64,000 nt of DNA from Granulicella paludicola (GTDB taxonomy: Bacteria; Acidobacteriota; Terriglobia; Terriglobales; Acidobacteriaceae). A model generated the notes under the pieces. It was not told the origin of the DNA and ran no database searches. It saw only the letters and a program-made list of their open reading frames with translations. Made by a program: the position numbers and the translations under genes. Location of the stretch: positions 682,001-746,000 of the forward strand of contig NZ_JAGSYC010000025.1 in assembly GCF_025685545.1 (NCBI RefSeq), written 5' to 3'. This document shows, piece by piece, positions 45,013-52,807 of the stretch (positions within the stretch are counted from its first letter, which is position 1; every line of letters starts with the position of its first letter).

Positions 45013-48000
45013 ATGCGAAAGCTGATTCTTGTGCTCTTTACGGTGGTGATTACGGCCCAGGCAAGCCCGGTGCGGCTTCGTTCGAATGGATTGACGACAC
45101 CGCTGGGGATCGATACGCCGCATCCGACGTTTAGCTGGCAGAGTGATGCGAAGACCCCAAACTGGATGCAGGCGGCGTATGAGGTGCTGGTGGCGACGCG
45201 AGCGAGCGACCTACTGCCGGGCAAGGCGGATGCGTGGGATTCGGGCAAGGTGGATTCGTCCTCATCGGTGGATGTGGCGTATGCGGGAGCGACGTTGAAG
45301 CCGCAGCACAGGTATGTGTGGAAGGTGATCAGCTGGGATACGAAGGGCGTGCGCAGCTCGTCGCTGCCGACGTGGTTCGAGACCGGGATACTGCAGGAGA
45401 ATGACTGGAAGGCGCAGTGGATCCGGCATAAGGATGTTGCGGACGAGAAGGAGCTCGATGCGATCCGGCTGGTGTGGATTCCGAAGATGGATGCCGAGCA
45501 TGTGCCGTCTGCGACGAAGGTGCAGTTTGCGTATCATCTGCCGCTGCACGAGAAGCTCGAGGCGGCGAGCCTGCATGTGTATGTGCGCGGTGAATTTACC
45601 GCGAGTGTGAATGGGCATGTGACGGGGCATCACGATGGCTGGGGAGCGTTTGATCGCGAGGAGATTGCGGGGTATCTGCATGAGGGCGACAACGAGATTC
45701 TGCTGGATGTGACCTCGCACCGCGCACGGAAGGATGCGCCGACGGCGATCGCTGCGTCGATTCGGCTGACGCACGCGGATGGACATGAGGAGCGGATCGT
45801 TACGGGTGGCGAGTCGACGGATGGTGGATGGCAGGAGCGGTTGAAGCCGACGGACAATTGGCAGCCGGTAGCGGTGGTGGGACCGCTGTCGATGGACTTC
45901 GGTATTGGACTCGATCGCGATAAGCCGATTCATGGGCCGACGTCGATTGCGGTTGGAGCTTCGCTGCTGCGCAAAGAGTTCAAGGTGGCGACGCCGGTGA
46001 AGACGGCACGGTTGAGCATTACCGCGCTAGGTGCGTACAAGGTGTTTCTGAATGGGGAGCCGGTTGCGCCGAAGACGTTGCTGTCGCCGGGATGGACGGA
46101 CTTCCATAAGCGTGCGGAGTATCAGACGTACGATGTGTCGTCGCTGGTGAAGGCCGGGCAGAATGCGATGGGCGTGATGCTGGGCGCGGGCTGGTACAGT
46201 TCGCCGATGACGTGGTCGGGCTTTCGCTTTACGCCGGGGCCGACGCTGCTGCGCGCGCAGCTCGACATTACGTTTGCTGACGGACGGCATGAGAGCGTCG
46301 TGACCGATCCGACGTGGAGCACCTCGTCCTCGCCGATTACGTTTGCGGAGATCTATGGTGGCGAGTCCTACGATGCGCAGCTGACGCAGGCAGGATGGGA
46401 CAAGGTTGGCTTCAAGGCTTCGAACTGGACTGCGGCCGTGGCGGGCACGCCGCCAGACGCGGACATGAAGTTGATGGCCCAGCCGGATCTGCCGATCACG
46501 ACGACGCAGAGTGTGAAGCCTGTGAAGCTGGATGCGGCGAGTGCCGTTCATCCGTACATCTACGACATGGGTCAGAACATGGTGGGCAACGTGCGCATCC
46601 ATGTGCATGGCGAGCGCGGGACGGTCATCAAGCTGCGGTATGCGGAGCGGCTGAATCCGGATGGCAGCATCTATACGGAGAACCTGCGCAACGCGGATGC
46701 TACGGATACGTATGTGCTCTCCGGGCAGGGCGAAGAGGTGTGGACGCCGGCGTTTACGTTCCATGGCTTCCGCTATGTGGAGCTCGATGTGATGAATGCG
46801 AAGCATACGATGATGGCGACGCTTGGAACGATTGAGGGGCTGGTGTACAACAGTCTTCCAGAGAAGCCGACGATTCGCCTCACGAGTTCTAACGAGACGC
46901 TGAACAAGATGAATGAGCTCGGCGAATGGGGCCAGCGCGGCAACTTCGTTTCGATTCCGACGGACTGCCCGCAGCGCGATGAGCGACTGGGCTGGATGGG
47001 CGATGCCGGAGTGTTCTGGCGCACGGGAAGCTACAACTTCGATATCGATGCGTTCACGCATAAGTTCATGCTGGATGTGATCGACGCGCAGAAGCCGGAT
47101 GGTGCGTTCACAAATGTTTCGCCGGATGTGCTGTCGGAGCCGGGCGCGCCGGGATGGGGCGATGCAGGAATTTTCATACCGTATGCTGCGTGGCTGCAGT
47201 ACGGCGACAAGGTAACGGTGGAGAACTCATGGCCTGCGATGGAGCGTTGGATGGACTTCATCCTGCGGAACAACCCTGACTATCTGCGAACGAAGGCGAC
47301 TTCGGAAAACTATGGCGACTGGCTTGCGCCGGATCAGCACACGCCGCCGAACCTGATTGGCACGGCCTATTGGGCGTTGGTGGCGCGTGAGATGACGGAG
47401 ATGGCAAGAGCGCTTGGGAAGACGGAGGATGCGGCGAAGTATCAGCAACAGTATGAGAGTATTGCTGCGGCTTATCGCAAAGCGTATGTGAAGGCGGACG
47501 GTTCTGTTGAGGGCAATACGCAGACGGGCTATCTTGCGACGCTGTTCACGGGGATCGCTCCTGAGAGCCAGCGCGAGGAGATGGTGTCGCGACTGGTGAA
47601 AGATATACAGGCGCATGGCAATCATCTATCGACGGGCTTCCTGGGAACGCCGTTCCTGATGTTTGTGCTGGATGAGAACAAGCAGACGGACCTTGCGTTC
47701 AAGCTGCTGCTCTCGGACACGTATCCATCGTGGGGCTACATGGTGAAGAAGGGTGCGACGACTTGGTGGGAGCGCTGGAACGGCGATACTGGCGATCCGG
47801 GCATGAACTCGTACAACCACTATGCGTTCGGTTCGGTGATGGCCTGGGTGTATCGCAGGGCTGCGGGCATCGATACGGATGCGACTGGGCCTGGGTATCA
47901 CGAGATCGTGGTGCAGCCGCACTTCGATCCGAGCCTGCCTAAGCTACATGTGGAGTATGACTCTGCCTATGGCACAATCGTGTCGGATTGGTCGGAGGCG

Positions 48001-48114
48001 AGGCACCAGTTCACGCTGAAGATTCCTGCGAATACGACGGCGAAGGTGTCGCTGCCGGATGGGCGGACTGAGAGTGTTGGCAGCGGAGTGCACACGTACT
48101 CTGTCACGAAGTAG
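45013..48114 (+). CDS. Secreted GH78 alpha-L-rhamnosidase
   Basis: Removes terminal L-rhamnose from plant or microbial glycans and glycosides. 1033 residues from ATG 45013, spaced correctly from GAGGGAGAG; the frame is open 29 codons upstream but only this start gives a signal peptide (KLILVLFTVVITAQAS). Order: N-terminal beta-sandwich starting SPVRLRSNGLTTPLGID, a carbohydrate-binding-like domain (about 190-300), a second sandwich with AYKVFLNGEPV and LSPGWTDFHKRAEYQTYDVS, and the six-hairpin catalytic domain holding TDCPQRDERLGWMGDAG near residues 650-667 with the catalytic acids, then YPSWGYMVKKGATTWWERWN near 900. TATGAT at 44956-44961 may be the -10 box. A bidirectional terminator follows. 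Confidence 0.95.
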   Translation: MRKLILVLFTVVITAQASPVRLRSNGLTTPLGIDTPHPTFSWQSDAKTPNWMQAAYEVLVATRASDLLPGKADAWDSGKVDSSSSVDVAYAGATLKPQHRYVWKVISWDTKGVRSSSLPTWFETGILQENDWKAQWIRHKDVADEKELDAIRLVWIPKMDAEHVPSATKVQFAYHLPLHEKLEAASLHVYVRGEFTASVNGHVTGHHDGWGAFDREEIAGYLHEGDNEILLDVTSHRARKDAPTAIAASIRLTHADGHEERIVTGGESTDGGWQERLKPTDNWQPVAVVGPLSMDFGIGLDRDKPIHGPTSIAVGASLLRKEFKVATPVKTARLSITALGAYKVFLNGEPVAPKTLLSPGWTDFHKRAEYQTYDVSSLVKAGQNAMGVMLGAGWYSSPMTWSGFRFTPGPTLLRAQLDITFADGRHESVVTDPTWSTSSSPITFAEIYGGESYDAQLTQAGWDKVGFKASNWTAAVAGTPPDADMKLMAQPDLPITTTQSVKPVKLDAASAVHPYIYDMGQNMVGNVRIHVHGERGTVIKLRYAERLNPDGSIYTENLRNADATDTYVLSGQGEEVWTPAFTFHGFRYVELDVMNAKHTMMATLGTIEGLVYNSLPEKPTIRLTSSNETLNKMNELGEWGQRGNFVSIPTDCPQRDERLGWMGDAGVFWRTGSYNFDIDAFTHKFMLDVIDAQKPDGAFTNVSPDVLSEPGAPGWGDAGIFIPYAAWLQYGDKVTVENSWPAMERWMDFILRNNPDYLRTKATSENYGDWLAPDQHTPPNLIGTAYWALVAREMTEMARALGKTEDAAKYQQQYESIAAAYRKAYVKADGSVEGNTQTGYLATLFTGIAPESQREEMVSRLVKDIQAHGNHLSTGFLGTPFLMFVLDENKQTDLAFKLLLSDTYPSWGYMVKKGATTWWERWNGDTGDPGMNSYNHYAFGSVMAWVYRRAAGIDTDATGPGYHEIVVQPHFDPSLPKLHVEYDSAYGTIVSDWSEARHQFTLKIPANTTAKVSLPDGRTESVGSGVHTYSVTK

Positions 48115-48131
48115 GAAGCTAAAGAAGAAGG

Positions 48132-48166
48132 AAAAGCGCGAGGAGCGGAGGCTCTTCGCGCTTTTC
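48132..48166. terminator. Bidirectional terminator between convergent genes
   Basis: AAAAGCGCGAGGAGC (48132-48146) pairs with GCTCTTCGCGCTTTT (48151-48165), 15 bp with one G-T wobble and a GGAG loop. T-runs on both strands fit ending of both the rhamnosidase and the phosphoesterase transcripts. Confidence 0.8.
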
Positions 48167-48189
48167 TGTGTGACCAAGGCTACTGTGTT

Positions 48190-51078
48190 CTAGTCGTCAT
48201 CGTCGTCTTTGTACTTCATCGCGGCTTTGACGAGGGGCTCAGGCGAAAGGATTTTGTCCTCACCGGGGTAAGGGCGACTCCAGCCGGTGGTGACGTACCA
48301 GGTGACGTGATTCAGGAAGTTCGGATCGACGGAGTCGGCCTTATCGTACTTGCCCTTCATGACTTTTTCCGTGGCTTTGAGCCAGGCTTTTTCCATGGCG
48401 TTGGTAGCGGCGGAGGCGTCTCCAGTAAGGCCGGGACCTTTGTCTAGAGGAATGACGGCGGCGAGGTGGTTGTAAGGGGTGAGGTCCGGCGTGTCCTGAA
48501 AGGCATCGAACATGGGCGAAGCGACCAGGTCGAACTGCGTGAGGGGTTGCGTGCCGAGGATGTTCTCGATGGTGCGATTGATGTTTTCAGCGGTGTATGT
48601 GGTGTGAATGACCTTGCCCTGGCCGGGTGCCTGCGGGGCGGCGGTGTAGGGGCTGATGATGTAGATGGGCTGACGATGGCCGTCGACGTGATCTGTGCCT
48701 GCCTGGGAGTCGTCCTCTTCCACAAAGATGGCCGACTGCGCCCAGACCTTGCTGTGGCTGATGACGTCGACGATGCGTCCGAGGGCGAGGTCGTTATCGG
48801 CCTGATAGTTGATGGGTAGAGGATGGCCGGTAGAGGTACCTGCGGTGTGGTCGTCGGGTAGCCAGAGGATGGTCAGGTTCGGCACCTGATTGGCGGCATC
48901 GATGCGTTGGAAGTCTTTGATCCAGTAATCCGCGCGGTACTGGTCTGGAATATCGAGATTGAAGGGAGGGAAGTGTGGGTCCATGATCTTCGCGGCCGAA
49001 GGGATCGCGGAGGTTACGTGTATGGCGTCATCGGGGACGACGCAGCTTGCGGCGGGCGCACGGCCTTCTTTGCAGAGTGAGGTGTTGTAGAAGTCGGTCC
49101 AGGTGTAGGCTGCGCCGTTAGGCTTCTTCGCGACGGTGGTGCCGCTGCTCCACTCACCATAGAGACTCGCGTTGAGGCCGCGGGCTTCGACGGCTGTCCA
49201 GAGAAAACCTTGGGGAGTGTTGGTGAGGGCGTCCTCTGCTTCGCCGCCGGGGTAAGAGCGAATCCAGTCGGGCGAGAGGATGTCGTTGGAGTAGAAGGAG
49301 CCGGACATGCCGATCCACGGATGGCCATCGGCAGACTGTCGGCTGGGTGCGTAGACGTTGTCGAGCAGAGGGAAGCGCTTTACGAAGGCATGCTGATTGG
49401 GCAGAGCGGAGGCGAAGACGGCGAGCTCGGGAGCTCCGTTGCCCCAGGCTACGTCGCCGAGCATCTGGTCGTAGGTGCGGTTCTCTTTGATGATGAGAAA
49501 GACGTGTTTGATGAGCGAGGGTTCGCCGATGTGGAGAGGCACGGCAACAGGCTTGGCAGCGGGGTCGATGTACTCTTTGCCGACTTCGATGTTTGTGGTG
49601 AGATCCCAGTGATTGTTGTTGAAGACCTGCTTGCTCAATCGACCAAGCTCAACCGCGTTGGGTTCGGAGATAAGATTTACGACGCCCATGTCGGCATGGG
49701 TGTTGTAGCCGACGACACCTTTGGTTGTGGTGGAGTTGCCGCGAGAGCCGAGGCCTTTGTCGTCTGCGATGACGAGCTGTTTTTGCGCTTTGTCGTAAGT
49801 GATGGATGTGGGGAAGTACGCGGTTGGAATGTAACCGATGACTGGGTTGGGCTCGCGGCCCTGGAGATTGACGACCGCGACGGCGTTCGCCTGGCCGAGG
49901 GTCACGTAGGCCTTGCCATCGCCTGTGACGGCGACATCGTTGGGGCCTGAGCCGAAGACACCGCCAGCGATGGGAACGCTGAGCGAGATGGTGCGGGTAA
50001 CGGTGTCTGTGCTGAGGTCGATGATGGAGAGGCTGTCGCTGTAGGCGTTCGCGACATAGAGACTGGAGCCGGAGAGGGTCATGCCTGCCGGATGGAGGCC
50101 GACGGGGATCGACTTGATCACTTTGCCCGCGGCGAGGTCGACGACGGAGACGGTGCCGGTGAGGGTGAAGGCATCGGTGCGATCGACCACGATGGGGGTG
50201 CCATCGGAGAGGTTGGTGAAGTCCGCGCTGGTCGCGGGGCGGCCGCCTTCGTTGCTGATGTAGGCGTAGTTGCCGCGAAGCAACACGCTGTTGGGGGCGT
50301 TGCCGACGGGGATCTGGGCGATGAGCCTGGCAGGGGATGCGGCGAGGTCGATGACACCGAGCGTGTTTGCTGCGTTCAAGGCAACATAGGCTCGCTTGCC
50401 GTCCGCGGAGAGCGCGATACCACCGGGGTTGATGGCCTTCGCGTTGTGATAGAGGCGACCGTCTGCGGGCGGTTCTGGAAGGGCCACTCGCTGCTCGTGG
50501 CTGAGCAGGCCGGTGCGCTTGTTCACGGTGGCGATGACTACGTAGTTGTTGTCCTGGCTGAAGAGCAGCTTCGATCCTTTAGACGAGTAGGTGATGCCCG
50601 TGAACGAGCCAGCGCTGCGATCTTTGACGGAGGCGGCGCCTGGGTCTTCGGGGATGAAGCGTTGGAGGACCTGACCCGTCTCCGTATTGATGACGATGAC
50701 TGGCTGCGGGGAGCCCATCAGAAGCACGGCCGCTGTGTGGCTGGACTGATCGGGATTGAGTGCGATGGCTTTGGCTCGTACGGGAGAGCCGAGTTCGATG
50801 ATCTTTCCGGCGGGTGTGAGTGTCTGGTTGTCGGATGCGACGATCGAGCCATCCTGCTGCGGGCCGACGGTGCGGTTCGGGCTGTCGACCCTGGACTTCG
50901 TTGACTGCTTTTGGGCCGCCTCCTTGCCCATGATTTCGTCTTTGGGAGCGGCCACGCTGAAGCCGGAGTTGCTTGGCTGTGATTGGGGCGTCTGACTGAG
51001 AGCCAATGCCGAAGTCATGGACACGCATACGGCGGTGAAGCCTGTTGCGCAATGAGAGAAGAGACGAGTCCGGCGCAT
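48190..51078 (-). CDS. Beta-propeller plus alkaline-phosphatase-type phosphoesterase, exported
   Basis: 962 residues from ATG 51078, with AGAGG upstream; the 36 further codons of open frame have no signal peptide. Signal peptide about 1-30 (FTAVCVSMTSALALSQ). Residues 100-500 form a YVTN-type beta-propeller with repeated blades (GGIALSADGKRAYVALNAAN, LGVIDLAASP, LSIIDLSTDTVTRTI). From about 535 the PF04185-like phosphoesterase domain begins with KHVFLIIKENRTYDQMLGD, the usual metal/nucleophile region, then SADGHPWIGMSGSFYSND and EEDDSQAGTDHVDGHRQPI near the second metal site. Predicted cleavage of phosphate mono- or diesters such as phospholipid head groups. The C-terminus reads MKYKDDDDD, acidic. 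Follows a metallophosphoesterase gene by 92 bases on the same strand. Confidence 0.9.
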   Translation of the reverse strand: MRRTRLFSHCATGFTAVCVSMTSALALSQTPQSQPSNSGFSVAAPKDEIMGKEAAQKQSTKSRVDSPNRTVGPQQDGSIVASDNQTLTPAGKIIELGSPVRAKAIALNPDQSSHTAAVLLMGSPQPVIVINTETGQVLQRFIPEDPGAASVKDRSAGSFTGITYSSKGSKLLFSQDNNYVVIATVNKRTGLLSHEQRVALPEPPADGRLYHNAKAINPGGIALSADGKRAYVALNAANTLGVIDLAASPARLIAQIPVGNAPNSVLLRGNYAYISNEGGRPATSADFTNLSDGTPIVVDRTDAFTLTGTVSVVDLAAGKVIKSIPVGLHPAGMTLSGSSLYVANAYSDSLSIIDLSTDTVTRTISLSVPIAGGVFGSGPNDVAVTGDGKAYVTLGQANAVAVVNLQGREPNPVIGYIPTAYFPTSITYDKAQKQLVIADDKGLGSRGNSTTTKGVVGYNTHADMGVVNLISEPNAVELGRLSKQVFNNNHWDLTTNIEVGKEYIDPAAKPVAVPLHIGEPSLIKHVFLIIKENRTYDQMLGDVAWGNGAPELAVFASALPNQHAFVKRFPLLDNVYAPSRQSADGHPWIGMSGSFYSNDILSPDWIRSYPGGEAEDALTNTPQGFLWTAVEARGLNASLYGEWSSGTTVAKKPNGAAYTWTDFYNTSLCKEGRAPAASCVVPDDAIHVTSAIPSAAKIMDPHFPPFNLDIPDQYRADYWIKDFQRIDAANQVPNLTILWLPDDHTAGTSTGHPLPINYQADNDLALGRIVDVISHSKVWAQSAIFVEEDDSQAGTDHVDGHRQPIYIISPYTAAPQAPGQGKVIHTTYTAENINRTIENILGTQPLTQFDLVASPMFDAFQDTPDLTPYNHLAAVIPLDKGPGLTGDASAATNAMEKAWLKATEKVMKGKYDKADSVDPNFLNHVTWYVTTGWSRPYPGEDKILSPEPLVKAAMKYKDDDDD

Positions 51079-51170
51079 GAGCAACCTCTTTTTGACCGCT
51101 GAAGCATGGCGCTGAGCGGAGTTAATTGTTTGATGTAACGATACAACTTTGTTTGTGGCGGTAGCGTGGA

Positions 51171-52643
51171 CTATCGCGAGGCGCATGCGCAGGCCGTGAA
51201 GGCCTCTGCGGTTGGATGATTCAGGCTGCAGGCATAGCCGGGCCAGCTGGGGGACAGCTTCTTGCCGCCTGCACCTTTGAGGAAGTGTTCCTGATAGGCG
51301 CGGCTCTCCTTGCCTGTTCCAGAGGTGTCTGCCTGAAGGGTAGCGATCACGTCTGCCAAAGATTTTGGCGTGAACGCCGTCGCGTTATAGGTGGAGCCGA
51401 AGGCGTACTCTTTCGACCAGACGGTGGCTTCGCCCGTGGCGTTTGAGGCTTTGTAGACGGCGTAGTCGGCGAGCTGGGCGGAGGCAGGATTCACGGTAGC
51501 AACGGTGAACGAGGGCAGGTTGCCGCTGACCGGCGAGACGGAGCTAATGACCTTGACGGGCACGCCACCGGTCGTTGAGGGGAGCAGGAAGAACTCGTCC
51601 ATGTGGGTATGGCCGAAGATGCCGAGCGTGATGGTGCTGGCGTTGGCGGCCACTACATTGGCTAGATCCTCATTGTCCTGGTAGCGCACGACCTTCAGCG
51701 TGGGGCAGGAGGAGTTCTTTCCGGAAAGCGAAGCGTCGGCGTTGACGATGGGCGGCAGATGGCCGAGCAGCCAGACGCGCTGATGAGCGGTTCGAGCCTC
51801 GGTGAGTTGTTGCTGGAGCCAGGTGACTTGTTCCTGCTCGCCTTTCTTGTCTCCGGCGTTTGCTTCGCAGTTGGCGAACTTGGGCATCATGTAGATGTCG
51901 TCGATGACGATCAGGCGGGTGTTCATCATCGGCGCGGGCATGGTGAGGGCGTAATAGCCTGCGGACGCATAGGTGCGGGCTGCCAAGGCTTTGTCTGCCA
52001 CGCTGATGCCGCGCAGGCCTGCGATGACGGTCGAGGTCGAAGCCTTCAGGTATTCGTCTTGCGTGTCGAGACGGTTGTGATTGCAGCGCGAATCGTTGTT
52101 GCCGAGCGCGAGATAGACGGGGATGTCCGGAAATGTCGACTCCACCCTGCTCATGACGAAGACCGTCGTTTTTTCAGCGAAGGCAGCGGAGGCGGATTGG
52201 TCGTCCGCCTGGCTCGAGGGCATGCCGATGGCGGCGCGGTAGCGGCAATCGAGGTCATGCACGAGGAGATCGCCGCTTACCGTTACGAAGGCTGCGGAGT
52301 GGGAACTAGCTTTCGCTGCAGATAGGCTGCTTTGCAGAAGGGCATAGGGCGTGTCGATGCCGGCCTTCCCGCTGCATTCGTCCTGCAAGGCTGCGAAGCG
52401 CGCGGGCTGGTTAGGCGAGGCAGGGGACTCAAGGATAGAGGTCCACTCGGAGAGAGGTGCCTTCTGCAGGCGAGCGACCTTATCTGGATCGTGCAGGGGG
52501 TCGAAGTGCAGATCGCTCAGCATGACGACGGGGGCTTGTGCTGGTTGCTGCGCGGTCAACGCGCTAACCGGGACGACGAGCGCAAGAGTGTTCAGGACGC
52601 AAGAGATCACTGCGATGTGTGAGCTTAGGCGAAGTAGATTCAC
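51171..52643 (-). CDS. Secreted metallophosphoesterase (sphingomyelinase-like)
   Basis: 490 residues. Signal peptide 1-31 (IAVISCVLNTLALVVPVSAL). Calcineurin-like fold with metal ligands in MLSDLHFDPLHD (D44, H46), TVSGDLLVHD, ALGNNDSRC, WLLGHLPPI and GIFGHTHMDEF. The helical insert after the first motif and the GNND motif match acid-sphingomyelinase-like phosphodiesterases, which cut phosphodiester bonds in lipids or nucleotides. The C-terminus has several Cys (GYACSLNHPTAEAFTACACA) that may form a disulfide cap. Together with the phosphoesterase behind it and the receptor before it, this suggests extracellular release and uptake of a phosphorylated compound. It lies 164 bases after the receptor gene, with a strong terminator between. 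Confidence 0.88.
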   Translation of the reverse strand: MNLLRLSSHIAVISCVLNTLALVVPVSALTAQQPAQAPVVMLSDLHFDPLHDPDKVARLQKAPLSEWTSILESPASPNQPARFAALQDECSGKAGIDTPYALLQSSLSAAKASSHSAAFVTVSGDLLVHDLDCRYRAAIGMPSSQADDQSASAAFAEKTTVFVMSRVESTFPDIPVYLALGNNDSRCNHNRLDTQDEYLKASTSTVIAGLRGISVADKALAARTYASAGYYALTMPAPMMNTRLIVIDDIYMMPKFANCEANAGDKKGEQEQVTWLQQQLTEARTAHQRVWLLGHLPPIVNADASLSGKNSSCPTLKVVRYQDNEDLANVVAANASTITLGIFGHTHMDEFFLLPSTTGGVPVKVISSVSPVSGNLPSFTVATVNPASAQLADYAVYKASNATGEATVWSKEYAFGSTYNATAFTPKSLADVIATLQADTSGTGKESRAYQEHFLKGAGGKKLSPSWPGYACSLNHPTAEAFTACACASR

Positions 52644-52732
52644 GAGCGAGATTCTCCTTCATACAGAGTACGCAGGTGTGCGTAGACGTTTTACCTGAGG
52701 CTAAAGGGGCGTTGCAGGGCTAGGAGGTAGTG

Positions 52733-52750
52733 GCCTGACTGGAGTCAGGC
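52733..52750. repeat. Short hairpin upstream of the metallophosphoesterase gene
   Basis: GCCTGAC (52733-52739) and GTCAGGC (52744-52750) pair over a TGGA loop. It lies 15 bases from the terminator stem; role unknown. Confidence 0.4.
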
Positions 52751-52755
52751 GTTAT

Positions 52756-52795
52756 GCAAAGACAAATGCCTCCACTTCTTGAGAAGTGGAGGCAT
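52756..52795 (-). terminator. Rho-independent terminator of the receptor gene
   Basis: ATGCCTCCACTTC (52766-52778) pairs perfectly with GAAGTGGAGGCAT (52783-52795), 13 bp with a 4-base loop. Read on the minus strand the stem is followed by TTTGTCTTT. It starts 12 bases beyond the receptor stop codon, so most transcripts should not continue into the metallophosphoesterase gene. Confidence 0.8.
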
Positions 52796-52807
52796 ATCGG
52801 TTGCAAC

